A DNA stretch of 64,000 bases from Sternotherus odoratus (taxonomy: Eukaryota > Chordata > Testudines > Kinosternidae), in assembly GCA_032164245.1 (NCBI GenBank), contig JAVMKO010000004.1, forward strand, positions 30,977,626 through 31,041,625. Reading direction: 5' to 3'. Positions within the stretch are counted from its first letter, which is position 1. Each line of letters opens with the position of its first letter. Shown here piece after piece: positions 23,768 to 35,500 of the stretch. Made by a program: the position numbers and the translations under genes. The notes under the pieces were generated by a model that was given only the letters and a program-made list of their open reading frames with translations, was not told where the DNA came from and did no database searches.

Positions 23768-25451
23768 AGTAAAGCTACAGTATGTCTATTGAGCCTTTTT
23801 TCTTAAATACATAAAGCTGGTATTGCAATAAATCACTTACATGTCTTATGATGAGCTTGATTCTATTATAAACTTTTTAGGATAAATATTAACCTGAATC
23901 TACTGTGTAATACTAATCACATTTGCCATCAATCCTCACTAAACTGCTATTCTCTTATTTTTGCTGACCGTGCTCAACTGTCTTGATTTCCTTTAATCAG
24001 AAACTGGGAATTTCAGTGTTACGTGGATTCAGAAACTTAAACCAATCCCAAACCCTTCCATTAACAATTACAGAAACAATAAATTGCAAAATAAATGTTA
24101 TTACTGTTTTGTTTTATACAGTGTAGCTGTAGCCATGCCAATCCTAGGATATTAGACAGACACTCACCTTGTCTGTCTTATTTTACACATTTGAGGCTTT
24201 GCTCTAGTATATATTACTTGTCTACATACATTTTTTCCTTTCACGCAAATCCTGTCCATAGCAAGAAAGGTGCACTGATTTCATATATTCAACACATACA
24301 GGTGCTTCCTGTACATACAAATATCATGTTTAATCTATTAAATTGGTTACCTTGATTATATATTGGTTATCTTAGGATATTTTTGACCATACACTGTAAC
24401 TTCAATATCTAATCACTTCACTAGTTTATTAAAATTAGCAAACATAATTCTCTCTTCATCCTGAAGTCTGAAGGCCCTTTTTGGGGGGCAAGGGAGGGGG
24501 CAGGAGGAAGGGTTATGGTAGTATTGTGGAAACAATTGATCAAAATAGATCCTTTGAAACTTTTAGGCTGATCCTATATGGAGAGGTTTGATGATAAAAG
24601 CCAAGCTGCTGAATTTGGCATTAACAGATATGCTGTATTCTGAATCATTTGGATCTTGTGAAGATTCGAATTGAACATACAAAATATTACAAACAAATGG
24701 TGATAAAGGATAATGGTACAAATATTTGTTGTTCAATTTCATTTTCAATCAATTCTATATCTAAAGACTTTGATGTCATAAATCATGCTATAAATTACAT
24801 TATACTCTAGAATTCAGCATAATTAAATAGCTTTTTCGGATCTGCTTTAAATAAATAAATATATTTATCTTCACTTTCTGAAATGATGAACAGGTTGTAG
24901 AAGCAAAATTCTTTTAGCATTTTGAATAACAGGTGACCTACTGGCAGGAATATAAGGGACACCAACAAAATGACAATGTGTCAATGACTAACAACTTGCA
25001 ATTATTTTACTCATTCATATTGCTATGAGTCACGACTTGCAATTATTTAGAACTTACACTTTGTATAATTGGCAATATAATTCACTCAGTGACATTTCAA
25101 ATTAAGTGCCTTTTTAAAAAAAAATTCTTCAACATAACTTCATCCTAATCTCAATAAGATGGAAATTCCATTCCAACTGAGTGAAATATCAAATTTGTAT
25201 GTATATATACATCTTACTCCTATAGATGATACTATATAATCAGTTTGGAAGACCAGCTAAAGTGCTGTAATGAACTACTAGCTTTCTAGCCACACAAGCA
25301 AAGGAAAAAGTTCATGACGCCACTATAGGTTGATCTGTAACATAATGATCAGCTGGCACATAGTACAAATTTTCTTTAGTTATTTTTTCCTGCTACTTGC
25401 AGTAATTTTCTTTTGTTTCTCGAAGGTTGCTCTTCGCAACAATAAAAGTGT
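23768..25451. other. Anonymous AT-rich sequence
   Basis: No gene or clear transposon seen. Confidence 0.45.
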
Positions 25452-25697
25452 TTTTAGATTGTAAGCATAGGCGTGTGCACAGGGTGTCTCCACACAAAAA
25501 AGTGGCTTTCAATGCAGAGTGTAGCACCTTTAAAAATAAATAAATCCCTGGGTGCACAACCTAATGAAATGTGCTGCGCACACCTATGATTGTAAGCTTT
25601 TAGGGGAGAACTGTGCTTTGTTCTTTGTTTGTACAGTGCCTCTCATAATGGGGCCCTGGTCCATGGCTAAGGCTCCTAGATACTACGGTAATAAATA
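25452..25697 (+). repeat. Old retroposon tail (TTGTAAGCT...TACGGTAATA family), split by a hAT MITE
   Basis: With the 123-bp insertion removed, the sequence reads as the common reptile repeat tail TAGATTGTAAGCTTTTAGGG, TTTGTTTGTACAGTGCCTCT, ATGGGGCCCTGGTCCATGG, GGCTCCTAGATACTACGGTA. A related diverged copy lies at 34613 and weaker ones at 28461 (minus) and about 32518 (minus). It looks like the 3' end of a LINE or MIR-like SINE; the exact class is unknown. Confidence 0.65.
25466..25588. mobile_element. hAT-type MITE, 123 bp, with 8-bp target duplication
   Basis: The left end is CATAGGCGTGTGCACAGG and the right end GCTGCGCACACCTATG, imperfect terminal inverted repeats of about 14 bp. ATTGTAAG flanks both sides (25458-25465 and 25589-25596); an 8-bp target duplication is the hAT signature. 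The target is the older retroposon tail, so the order of insertion is clear. No coding capacity. Confidence 0.9.
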
Positions 25698-25961
25698 GGT
25701 TGATACTCATTATCAACTTCGTGAGGAACTCTGGCAAGCAGACTAAATTGCTGCCTTAAATATCCCTGTTAGCACACTTTAATTTGTCAGTCTGGCTCTA
25801 AAAATGTGTCTGTCATCAGTTGTAAAGTGCATTTCCACTCTGAAAAGTGTCTGTAAGGAAATGGCATTGTGGAGTGCCACATATGTGGTGTCTTGGTGAT
25901 TTTCCATATCAAATGTTCTCAGTTTATGAATAAATTATATCTATGTCTATATCATATATAT

Positions 25962-25988
25962 GTGGGTGGGTGGGTGGGTGGATGGATG
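25962..25988 (+). repeat. (GGGT)n simple repeat
   Basis: Successive GGGT units pass into GGAT units after a TATATATG run. Four or more G3 tracts with single-base spacers could form a G-quadruplex. Confidence 0.85.
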
Positions 25989-26102
25989 TGTTACTGCCTG
26001 TACTGTCTTCAGCATTGGCTCTAAGAATCTCTCGTAGACTTTCTTCTCAGGCCTGAGAAGTACAGAGTTATGCTGACATAAGGTAGTTCGGACATAGTGT
26101 CA

Positions 26103-26657
26103 GGGTGTACACTACAATGTGTCCCACTGATATAATTCACCTGCTACATCAACTTAATAACTCCACTTCCACAGGAGGCATAATGATTAAGTTGATGTAG
26201 CTAGGTCGGGTAGTGGCAATGTAGATAAGTCAACATAAACAATGCAGTTCACAGGCCTAGAGCTGTCCGATAATGCCCATTGTGACCACTCTGGTCAGTT
26301 TTCAACTCCACTCCCAGAGCCGTCGCTCTGGTACAGAGTTGCAGATATGCTGCTTTTACAAGGGGCTGCATGCTATCCTCTGCAAACGTACATCTTGTTA
26401 TGATCTCAGAGTATCCCCCCACCCTTTTCCCCCTGTGCTTTGAACTTTGCCACTCCTTCCCAAGACACTCTGCACTAGAGTTACACGTGGGATAGCTATC
26501 CATGGTGCACTGCTCTGTGTCAATATACATGCTGCACTGTGGATGCGATCACCGACAAAGGGAGCATAGTGTGGACATGCACAACTGACTTAGTTACTGC
26601 AGTGGCTGTATGTCAATTTAACTTAAGTTGACTTAATTTTGTAGTGTAGACATGCCC
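26103..26657. mobile_element. Non-autonomous TIR DNA element, about 0.55 kb
   Basis: The left end GGGTGTACACTACAA and right end TTGTAGTGTAGACATGCCC are inverted relative to each other. Near the left is a perfect 16-bp inverted pair, GCTACATCAACTTAAT (26143-26158) and its complement (26186-26201). The right third (AACTTAAGTTGACTTAATTT) is also palindromic. The interior has TGTCCGATAATGCCCATTGT, wording I know from a turtle repeat. The TIRs resemble those at 29208, 44642 and 48041. No transposase. Confidence 0.7.
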
Positions 26658-28460
26658 CCATTTGTCATCACTTTTAGTTTCAGTTTTCCAGGCCAAATGA
26701 TGCCCTCTCTAACTCCTTCACAATTCTAACTTCTTGAAATTGTGCCCTCAGTGACACTTGTTCAACCCCCATAGCTTTCAGCGAGTTTAGTAAACAGATC
26801 TGTTGATGAGCCAGAAGAAGGTAAATAAACCAGTTTATTCAGAACTGTGTTTGTCTATTCAAAGATAATAGGAGAAAAAAAGCAGTACAAGCTTATTCTT
26901 ATAAGTAGGCAGATACTTGCGTTCAGCAGCATAGGAACATGCCATTTTTATAATCACTTTTCAAAGTAGGAACTCACTTCACTGATTTTAAATAGTCACA
27001 GTTCATAGGGTGTATATTTCAATGTATCTTTTTTCCTTAAAAATAATCTCTTCTAAAGCTAGACTGCTTGTAAGGGCCGCCATTACATATATGGCAAATC
27101 CTAAAATGTGCTCTATTGCTTCTCAAAGAAAAGCTGTTAATCTTTGTCATTCACATCTATTCAACATGAAGTAAACCGCATGGACTCGGAAATCTTGGTC
27201 ACCTTAAAATGCTCTGCATAAAAATAAAATTAAAAAGTGTGCAAGCAACTTGGGCATGCAGCTGTCAAGAAATAAGGATGTCCTGTGGTTATTTATCCTC
27301 TTTTAAAGCTGTAGCTCAAGAAGGAATATACAGTAGGATGCTTTTTATTCCAAGCCATGTAAGTCTTTGTGGACTAATTCCCAGATCAGTTAGGCACTCA
27401 GGCATAAAGAATAAAATGTAACTACTGCTGTACATAACATCTAACCAATTATACAAAATGTGAACAAAAGCAGCACAAGAACACAAAAGTGTTCAAGCAT
27501 CCATTATAAACAGTTCCAATTTCCTTTCTAAATGTCAAGTACAAAATATATATTTTACATGCAAATAACACTGGAGTGTAGTTGCTAATATAGTCCTGAA
27601 ATTACATTTTCTTATCATGACCTTTCTTGCTAACAATAACTTACATTTTAATTAAATCTGTGGCCATTTTCATTTCATGCCAAATATCCCAATGCCATAT
27701 ATTTCTGAATTTCCTTGTCAGGAATGAAAGTTGAAGGTCACAGACTTAAATAATTATTGAATTTAACTTTACAAATAATTTATGAAAAAAATGATGTGAG
27801 TGCTCTTAGTGCAGAGGAAAGCATAACTGGCTTGTATGAGCACTCCTTTTGTGAAGGTAAAAAAAAATCTTTCACTAAACTGTGTGTCAGACTGCAACAA
27901 GCTGCTAGGCAAAGTTTGGAACTCTGTTGAATGAGACATTCCAGCTTAAAATTGCATTCATTAAGGATCCAAACCTGCTTTACTGAAGTTTAATGGCAAA
28001 ACTCCTGTTTACCTTAATAAAGTGTAATCAGAATCAAAGTTTACTCTTAAGTCTGGGAAAAAATGGTCATGACAACCATGAATTTGAAAACAGAGTGCCA
28101 AATTAGGTAAATGGGAAAAACTTTGTTCAAGTCAATGCAGGGGCACCGCTTTACACAGCCATAGAAAATGTTATGTGCATTTAAACTATTGGGAAATCAA
28201 GGCTTCTTCATATAGGACGCTACCTTAGTTCTTGAATAGCCTCTTCAAGATGAGCTCACGGTACCATTTTGAATGTCTTCTTTGAAGTGGTGAAATGTGG
28301 CAGAGATGTAAAAAGAAAACTGGAACTATATTATCAGCTATTGCAGTGAGTTTAGAAAAAGCAAGCTGCTTTGAAATCTACAATGAACTCTGAATTCCAA
28401 ACACAATATCAAAGCTCTAAGTCCTCTGTAAATCCCGCTCTTGCTATTATTGTCTATTCA
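26658..28460. other. Anonymous AT-rich sequence
   Basis: No gene or clear transposon seen. A weak CTGAAGTTTAATGGCAAAAC phrase near 27980 resembles small palindromic repeats but is too degraded to call. Confidence 0.45.
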
Positions 28461-28550
28461 GTGCTGAGAATGTGTTCAGCCTTGTACAAAAGACAGAGTC
28501 CCTGCTGCAAATTGCTTACAATTTAAGACAAACATAGAGTAGACAGGATA
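28461..28550 (-). repeat. Degraded retroposon tail, minus strand
   Basis: The wording AGACAGAGTCCCTGCTGCAA and TTGCTTACAATTTAAGACA is the reverse complement of the 3'-tail type seen at 25452 and 34613 (TTGTAAGC...). Low similarity; class uncertain. Confidence 0.45.
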
Positions 28551-29207
28551 AATTTAGTATTTATTTTAAATTATTATTCTTTATTTCATTGACACTTTCT
28601 ATGGAAATATGTTGTGCATCAATATAACTCTATTGACTTTGGTGACAATAACTCTCTTCACCCCTAATTCATATGTAAATTTAAGTGATACAGTACAAGA
28701 AAGAAAAATAACATGTCTGTGAATAGAACTGTATGAAATGTCCTCAGTATCATCTGAAACTGGCAAATGCCTGCAGCTTCCAGGAGCGGCTGGCAGGAGG
28801 AAGGGGCTCACAAAGCTGCTCTATTACCTTCCAGAAGTATTATGTATGCTGGAACTTACAGCTTTTCCCAAGCAAGAAGCGTTCAGCTGTCTTCCTCAGT
28901 TCCTGAACCAGGGGCACCTTCCATTGCTAAGGTCCAGGGTTTCGAGAGCATATGGACCCTTTCTTCAGCATAAAGGGGCCAGAGAGCATGAGACCCTCAC
29001 TTCTGTATGCAGACACTCCCAAACTTTGGAGAAATTCAGATGTAGATCTGACTTTTTGGAAACATAGCCAATTGCTAACTCAATTCTGGCCTTCAGTGAT
29101 ATTCAGGCCTGCAATGTTCTGCAAATATATTGTTATTGCCTCAGTAATATGGAGAAGAAAATACGTTAGCTCTGGCACCATATATCCACAGAAAACTTAG
29201 AAACAAA
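28551..29207. other. Anonymous sequence with an unassigned 109-codon open frame
   Basis: The frame 28738-29067 (+) starts ATG and encodes 109 residues without low-complexity sequence, but I recognise no domain and an overlapping frame is nearly as long. I do not call it a gene. Confidence 0.4.
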
Positions 29208-29414
29208 GGCCTTGTCTACATGGAGAAGCTATCGCAAAAATAAGCTAGGCCTCTGGAGGTTTTGCTTAAATGGATTAAGCAGTTTTTCAAACGGTATTAC
29301 ATTAAATGTCCCTAGTGAACAGTTAGTTCATGTGCAGGGCAGTTAGTGCATGATGCCCCAGTGCATTAGAATTTACACCTGTCTAATGTGGGCCAATGCA
29401 TAGTGTAGACAAAC
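29208..29414. mobile_element. Short TIR DNA element, about 0.2 kb
   Basis: The left end GGCCTTGTCTACATG and right end ATAGTGTAGACAAACC are inverted relative to each other. It abuts the second CR1. Non-coding; same TIR type as 26103 and 44642. Confidence 0.7.
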
Positions 29415-30985
29415 CATCTGGTCCTGGTGACTTATTGCTGTTTAATTTATCAGTTTGTTCCAAAATCTCTAATAATACCTCAGTCTGGGACAGTTCTCAG
29501 ATCTGTCACCTAAAAGGAATGGCTCAGGTTTGGGAATCTCCCTCACATCCTCAGCCGTGAAGATCAGTGCAAAGGATTCATTTAGTTTCTCTGCAATGGT
29601 GTTGTCCTTGAGTGCTTCTTTGGCACCTCGATTGTCCAGAGGCCCTACTAGTTGTTTAACAGGCTTCCTGCTTCTGATGTACTTAAAAAACAACAACTTT
29701 TTGAGTCTTTGGCTAACTGATCCTCAAATTCTTTTTTGGCCTTCGGAATTGTATTTTTACACTTCATTTGCCAGTGTTTATGCTCCTTTCTATTTTCCTC
29801 ACTAGGATTTAACTTCCACTTTTTAAAGGATTCCTTTGTGTCTCACACTGGTTCTTTTACTTTGTTTAGCCACATTGGCTCTTTTGGTCTTTTATTAGGT
29901 CTTTTAATTTGGGGTATACATTTAAGTTGAGCCTCTATTCTGGTGTCTTTGCAAGCTGTGTTTAACCTTTTTAGAGATTTCACTTTTGGCACAGTACCCT
30001 TTAATTTTTCTTTAACTAATCTCATTTTTGTATAGTTCCCCTTTCTGAAATTAAATGCTACAGTGATGGGCCACAGTGATATTTTTCCTGCCACAGGGAT
30101 ATTATATTTAATTATTTTATGGTCATTATTACCAAGCAGTCCAGGTATAGTCACCTCTTGGACCAGATCCTGTCCTCCACTTAGGACTAAATCAAGAATT
30201 GCCTTTCCTCTGGTGGGTTCCAGGACCAGCTGCTCCAAGAAGCAGTCATTTAAGGTGTCAAACTTTATCTCTGCATATCTCTGTCCTGAGGTGACATGTA
30301 CCCAGTCAATATGGGGATAATTGAAAGTCCTCATTATTATTATCAAGGTTGGTTTTTAAAAAAAAATAAAAAAAATTAATAGCTCTCTAAGTTCCCTGAG
30401 CATTTCACAGTCACTATCACCATCCTAGTCAGGTGGTTGATAATATGTCCCTACTGCTATATTCTTATTATTAAAGCATGTAATTTCTATCCATAGGGAT
30501 TCTATGGTACGGTTTGATTCATTTGCAATTTTTGCTCCATTTCATTCTATACTTTCCTTTGCATATAATACCACTTCCCCACCAGCACAACCTTTTCTGT
30601 CCTTCCAATATACTTGTACCCTCGTATTACGGTATCCCATTGATTATCCTCATTCCACCAAATTTTTATGATGCCCATTATATCAATATCCTCATTTAAT
30701 ACAAGACACACTAGTTCACCCATTTTATTATTTAGACTTCCAGCATTGGTATATAAGTACTTTAAAAACTTGTCTCCTTTTAGCTGTCTGCCATTACATG
30801 ATGTACTTAATGGGACTCTTTTTTTATTTAACTGTTTCTGATCAGACCCTGCCTGTATTTTTTAATCTTCCCATCCTCTCATCCTCACCAGGACATAGAG
30901 ATACTCTATTAATAGATGTTCCCGGCCTAACTGAGGTCTGAACCATATGCTCCTCCATACCTGTTGCCTTCTCCCCAATCCTTAG
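29412..30985 (-). mobile_element. CR1 LINE fragment, minus strand (endonuclease-linker region)
   Basis: It follows the turtle CR1 consensus from the CCATCTGGTCCTGG point up through the linker (minus-strand KYIRSRKPVKQ...DNTIAEKLNESFA at 29469-29696), the C-terminal part of the apurinic-type endonuclease (29843-30346), and on to about 30985 (minus-strand side of ATTATCCTCATTCCACCAAA and TTTAGACTTCCAGCATTGG). The 3' half, including the RT, is absent. It overlaps the part of CR1 present at 17400-18260. Confidence 0.92.
29843..30346 (-). pseudogene. CR1 ORF2 endonuclease C-terminal fragment
   Basis: A 167-codon open stretch. In CR1 elements this domain nicks target DNA to prime reverse transcription. 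Visible family motifs are FNYPHIDWVH near residue 8 (the DFNYPxIDW block), ILDLVLS (near residue 60) and GNNDHKIIKYNI (the SDH-type block with the catalytic His, here NDH). It continues into the linker (KVKSLKRLN, IPQIKRPNKRPKEPMWLN). The N-terminal catalytic half is not in this frame. It is a fragment of a dead element with an open frame preserved by chance or youth. Confidence 0.88.
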
Positions 30986-31536
30986 TATAAATACAAACAA
31001 TTAAAACTTTTGATGACTTCACATCCAGGTCCACACTTCATGTCTTGGTCTCACTCTGTCTCCAACATTGCTTACCTGTCTCTGCAGAATCAAGCCTTTT
31101 TTTACACTACGACAAAAATATCACAAATAAGTTCATTTTTCTTAATTTATCTTTCTCCTTTTAAGGTGTTTGTTTGATTTTGAGCATGTCTTAGTACAGA
31201 GCTTACATTTTGATACTGGATTCTGTGGGTGAAAGTAAGCAGGAGAAGGGAAGGGCATAGGCAGCAGAGTATATACCAATAAGCTCTGGGTAACTGGAGG
31301 CAATTTTTGATCAAATGAAGAACTCACTTTACTTCAGTGCATCTCTAGATAAAATAGGAAATAATCCCAAAGCACTGAATATATACAAAGCAAAAGAGTC
31401 TGGTAGCGTTGTTATGCAGTTGGAACACCCACTCATGTGAATAAAAGCTTGACAGTTTAAATGTTTTTTTCCACATGTCAAATGAAGGCCCTAACTTGTT
31501 ATAATGGCATAAATGCTATATAATTTATACTGATCT
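30986..31536. other. Anonymous sequence
   Basis: Nothing recognised between the CR1 and the small palindromic repeat. Confidence 0.45.
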
Positions 31537-31594
31537 AGGGCTTGATCCAATGCACATAGAAATTAATGGGGGACTTTCCACTGGATCAAGCCCT
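31537..31594. repeat. 58-bp palindromic MITE
   Basis: AGGGCTTGATCCA at the left is matched by its inverse TGGATCAAGCCCT at the right (13 bp), around AATTAATGGGGGACTTTCCA. It is a short amniote-type palindromic repeat; compare 11359-11412. Confidence 0.7.
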
Positions 31595-31924
31595 TATACT
31601 GCACATGAGTTGCCAAATACACGGTTACACCTATGGATCAGAAACACCATTCTTGGTGCTCACCAGGTGTTATGATATCATTAATAGTGCTTTTGTTATA
31701 CCCAATAGATGAACTCCAATGACCTTATTTTATTTATCTACCTTTCCAAACATACATATCTACCTTTCCAAACACATATATGTATACAATTTTAGTGGGT
31801 GCCCAGTATACATATATGATATTATTATTTTATTATATATAGTACTTTTCAGTATTTACCTTCTTAATGCCCCATATTAGGCTTCATTAATAAGATATGC
31901 TAATGAAAATTACATCTGTTGTTT

Positions 31925-32280
31925 ACTTAGGAGTAGAACTGGGCATGAAATGGTTTTCCCTTCCCACAAAAAAAATTTAGACCAAATATTTTTCCCATTC
32001 TGCAGCAGGATGAAACTAATATTTTTCAAAGTTTTTTGACAGAGAAAGAGAAAATCCAAAGTAGCCAATTGCCTGGATGGTTTGGGCACTTGCCTATGGT
32101 GTTGGACATCCAGTTTCAAAACCTTGTTCTGCACAGTTTGGAGCAATGACTTCATCCCAGGTGACTGGCCTAATCATTTGGGTAGTCTAGGTCTCTCTCA
32201 TTTTGACCAGAAATTACATCTTAAATGAAGATCATTTCCCAATGAAACTTTAGTTGAACCTCTATGTTTCAATGAATAGG
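31925..32280. repeat. Old interspersed repeat with tRNA-like segment
   Basis: AACTGGGCATGAAATGGTTTT is followed by AATTGCCTGGATGGTTTGGGCACTTGCC, a diverged form of the GGTTAGGGCACTCACCTGGG wording of the turtle repeat at 11.8 and 46.8 kb. Class and edges are uncertain. Confidence 0.4.
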
Positions 32281-32517
32281 CATGTTCCAACAAAAATCCT
32301 TTTTTTTTTTTGTTAAATTCCTAACCGGCTCCACTTATCAGATAACTTCTAGGTACTGCCATGCAGGGGATTTAGGGTTAAACAAGACTAGGCAAAAGCA
32401 CAGGATGGATGTGTGACATTTGCAACCTGGCACAGATGTGACCAGCGGAGGTACTGGAAAAAATGCATCTCCCAACTATTTCCTCCACTAGTGATATCCC
32501 CCTTGATCCTCATCTAA

Positions 32518-32590
32518 TTTATTATTATTTATCATTTAATTCTGGTAGTGCTTAGCCACTTTACAGAAAATAGAAGATCCTGTGGACTAA
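32518..32590 (-). repeat. Possible degraded retroposon tail
   Basis: TTATTATTATTTATC followed by TGGTAGTGCTTAGCCACTTT looks like the reverse complement of the tail at 25452-25697. Weak. Confidence 0.3.
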
Positions 32591-33367
32591 ACCATTTTCT
32601 GTTCCCACGCCCTCCAGTTTTCTTGGTAAAGTAGAATTTTTGATATATTTTTAAGTATGTTTTTGACTATTTTTTTTTTCACCAAACCTCTTCTCCTCCT
32701 CTCCCCTCCCACATGGGTCTGTTTAAAACCCTGTTAAACAGCAACTTTGATATTTTTTTTCACATTTTATCCATTGTTTTTCCAGCTCCAGTCCTTTTTA
32801 TTTTGAGCAAAATTTTCCACCTGGCCCCCTGTGGCTGAATTTATACTCTCTAGTAGTGGAAAGACAGTGCAACAAAGAAAGATTTGTTCTGCCCTGTTTC
32901 AAATAGAATGATACTTAATGTGCAGTTCTGCTCCAAAAACTGACTGTAAAAAGTGTATGATGGAGATCCATGATTACTGTCTCATTTGATTCCCTGTAAC
33001 ATAAACCTAAGATCCAAAAGGTAAGCAGTTTTTTTCTCACTTGGACATCAATGGCAGAAACCCCAAAGATCAGTATGATAGGTAAAGGCAATGCACAACT
33101 TAGGTGCACAGCTCTACAATCCACCAGGGAAATTAGATAGTACTTCTGTAGACGATTTCCTAACCAAACACATCTGTGACTTTTTAAAAAAATCATTTTG
33201 ACAAGATTTCTCATTGATAACTTTCTGAATGTAAACTTACCTCCACAAGATTTAGTGACAGATTCCTGCTGTGTGATATTCCCCTCTGTAGTCCTCCAAA
33301 AGCAGAGGGGACTTTAAACTGGGGACACTGAGCAATTGATAGCCAGTGTAGAGCTATAACAGAGGTT
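32591..33367. other. Anonymous sequence
   Basis: No gene or clear transposon. The frame at 32915-33214 (-) has no recognisable features. Confidence 0.4.
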
Positions 33368-33475
33368 TTAACACCTTCCTCAGAATCATCTGGTACCAGC
33401 CACTGTTATGAGACCAGATAATGGAGTCAATGGGCCAGTGGTCTTATTCAGATAACTCCTGTGTTTCTATATGAT
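33368..33475 (+). mobile_element. CR1 3'-end fragment, plus strand
   Basis: It carries CACCTTCCTCAGAATCATCT, GGTACCAGCCACTGTTATGA, GGGCCAGTGGTCTTATTCAG and CTCCTGTGTTTCTATATG, diverged CR1 3'-terminal wording (CTGGCCACTGTC, GGACCAGTGGTCTGA). Confidence 0.7.
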
Positions 33476-34612
33476 GATTATTATTTTTTTAATATTTACT
33501 GAGGAACTATTCCTCTGGAAACCTTGAGGCTGCTAGACTAAAAGATTTAGTACAGAGAAAAGAACACAACATCTGGCAGAGGATTCTCCATTGTTATAGA
33601 AGCAGCTCTGTGGATCAATATAGTTTGAGAACAATTCTTAGAGAGCATAACCCTGTAACTAGGAATGCCAAAGGACAATACAGATGTGTTACATAATAGT
33701 TTGCTGAAATTCCCCCCACTTAGTTAAAATTTCACACAATGCCTGGCACACTATAAAGAACACTTGCATTGATATAAAGCATTAGTTTATATAAGCTAAA
33801 ATTTCTTGGCACTAAATGCCAGATTGTCTGTTAAACCAACACTGTAATATTATTGGCTTTCATGGAGATACAACTGGTATAACAATGCAGAATCCAGCCA
33901 TACTGTGGGTCACAATGGCTACAGACTACTTATCACAGCTGTTATCTTTCACTTGTTGCAGAAGATAGGCTAAACACCTCTGACTCCATATGCTTTGGTT
34001 TCTCAGTGAGCTCATTTGGCCTGTATACCTCGGCTGTTCTCTTCACTGCTTTTTTAGACATTATGTATTACACAACTGATATTGACTGGCATATGCTACT
34101 TTTTCAAAGGGAAGGGAGTCTTTATAGTCCATTCCCCATAGTGTTATGTATTAAGTTGGCAAGACTAGCCATTGTACTGTGAGAAGACATGAAAGTATTC
34201 AGAAAATGGCTGATTCTCTGATTACTGCAGAAGGAACTATGCTGTTGTAGTTTATCAGACCCTCAACAGCAGCAGAGTTTCTGGAAAAGAACAATGTGGG
34301 AGAAAGGCCTTCTGTCAAAGGATGCATCGTAGATCTAGTGGTTTTCAAGGAGAAGGTTAACACATTTTCCTTGAACAAAGAAACTAAAAACACTCATGCA
34401 TCACATTCCATCCTCTCCACTACATTTTTCTCTTTTCATAAATTAAGTGATTAAAAAGCCAATAAAGACCAATGGCCCATCTAATATTGTATCCTTTCTC
34501 CAATAGGAGCTAAAGCCAAATATTGTTTAAGAACATGAAGAAAGTTCATAACGTATGCAGAAAATTGTGCAGTATCCGAGAAAAATTGTCCTGACCCTGG
34601 ATGATGATTGTT
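33476..34612. other. Anonymous sequence
   Basis: No gene seen. A GACCAATGGCCCATCTAATA phrase at about 34468 could be a tiny minus-strand CR1 end, too short to call. Confidence 0.4.
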
Positions 34613-34701
34613 TTAGAATGTAAGCTCTTTAGGGTAAAATGTCTTTATCTTGAAGTATAGGGTACACTTATGGGTCAGCATAAATGTATAATAATAATAA
34701 T
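34613..34701 (+). repeat. Old retroposon tail with (ATA)n end
   Basis: AGAATGTAAGCTCTTTAGGG matches the start of the 25452 family, and the segment ends in ATAATAATAATAAT. The middle is strongly diverged. Confidence 0.5.
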
Positions 34702-35238
34702 CTCTGCCTTAATGCATGAGGTTTGATCGTCCTTGTAATTTAATCTTAACTAGTGCAATGTGTCTGCAAGTGGTATTTTTATTCATATAAATTATTTTTT
34801 AAAAATCTTTAACTACTTGCCTTAAAATTATCCTACAGCAGTAATTCCTATATCCTTCAGAGCAGAGAACACATCCAAGAAGGATATCCTTGTCACACAA
34901 ATAAACACTCTTATTTAAAAAAACACAAACGTATGTTGGATAAAAGGAAGTGAGGAGCCTTGTAATATTGACTGTGCACATACTATCTACCCAGCAAAAG
35001 TGTTGGAGAATCGATAGAATATTGTTTATTGGGTGAAGTAAAATATGCCATTTTGTGGCATAAGTAAAGTTAGCATGCACACATGTTAGCATACATATAA
35101 ACAAACATTACTGCATATAAACTGGAAAACATCATGACTAATCACGCACGTGGTACACATAAAAAGTCTGGCCCTTAATATAGAAATGATGGCAGACAAA
35201 AAGCAGCTCCTTTCCCTTCCTCCTGGGAATGATTTTTA
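34702..35238. other. Anonymous sequence
   Basis: Nothing recognised. Confidence 0.45.
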
Positions 35239-35248
35239 TTAGGGCTGA

Positions 35249-35500
35249 TAATAATATTTTTGCCCGTCACCCCATCCGGGGTATGGGCCACCAACCACAG
35301 ATCTCTCCATTTCTGTCGTTGGTGTTTCTGTAGCAATTGGTTCTCTTACAGGGTGAAGTTGCTAGCCCCAGGCCCATGTTAAGCCTACAGCACCTGGTAT
35401 TCCAAGGAGGTCTCCCATCCAAGTACTAGCCAGGCCCGACCCTGCTTAGCTTCCGAGATCAGACAGGATCAGGCATGTTCAGGGTGGTTTAGCCGTACAA
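35249..35500 (-). mobile_element. 5S-rRNA-derived SINE (SINE3 type), complete with target duplications
   Basis: On the minus strand a 5S-like head (35500 down to 35381) is followed by a body of about 130 nt and an AT-rich 3' end (AAAAATATTATTA). TTAGGGCTGA flanks it on both sides (35239-35248 and 35501-35510), a 10-bp target duplication that fixes both ends. The body (GGGGCTAGCAACTTC, ATTGCTACAGAAACACCAAC, AATGGAGAG) resembles that of the retroposon at 50346-50527, suggesting a shared LINE-derived 3' region. The internal 5S promoter would have driven RNA polymerase III transcription of the founder copies. Confidence 0.9.
35381..35499 (-). pseudogene. 5S rRNA-like head of the SINE
   Basis: The reverse complement reads closely as vertebrate 5S rRNA: ACCACCCTGAACATGCCTGA, TCTGATCTCGGAAGCTAAGC, AGGGTCGGGCCTGGCTAGTA, CTTGGATGGGAGACC and GGTGCTGTAGGCTT. 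Box A/C promoter wording is kept (AGCTAAGCAGGGTCG, TGGATGGGAGACC). It has several substitutions (for example TACGGCTAAACC for TACGGCCATACC, and GACCTCCTTGGAATACC). It is not a 5S gene: it continues into a SINE body and has target duplications outside. Confidence 0.93.

Noticed and set aside
34465..34500. Tiny minus-strand CR1 3' end (GACCAATGGCCCATCTAATA)
   Set aside because: About 30 bases of similarity with no supporting flank.
35381..35499. A genuine 5S rRNA gene
   Set aside because: It has several substitutions, passes directly into a non-5S body, and the whole unit has target duplications, so it is a SINE head.
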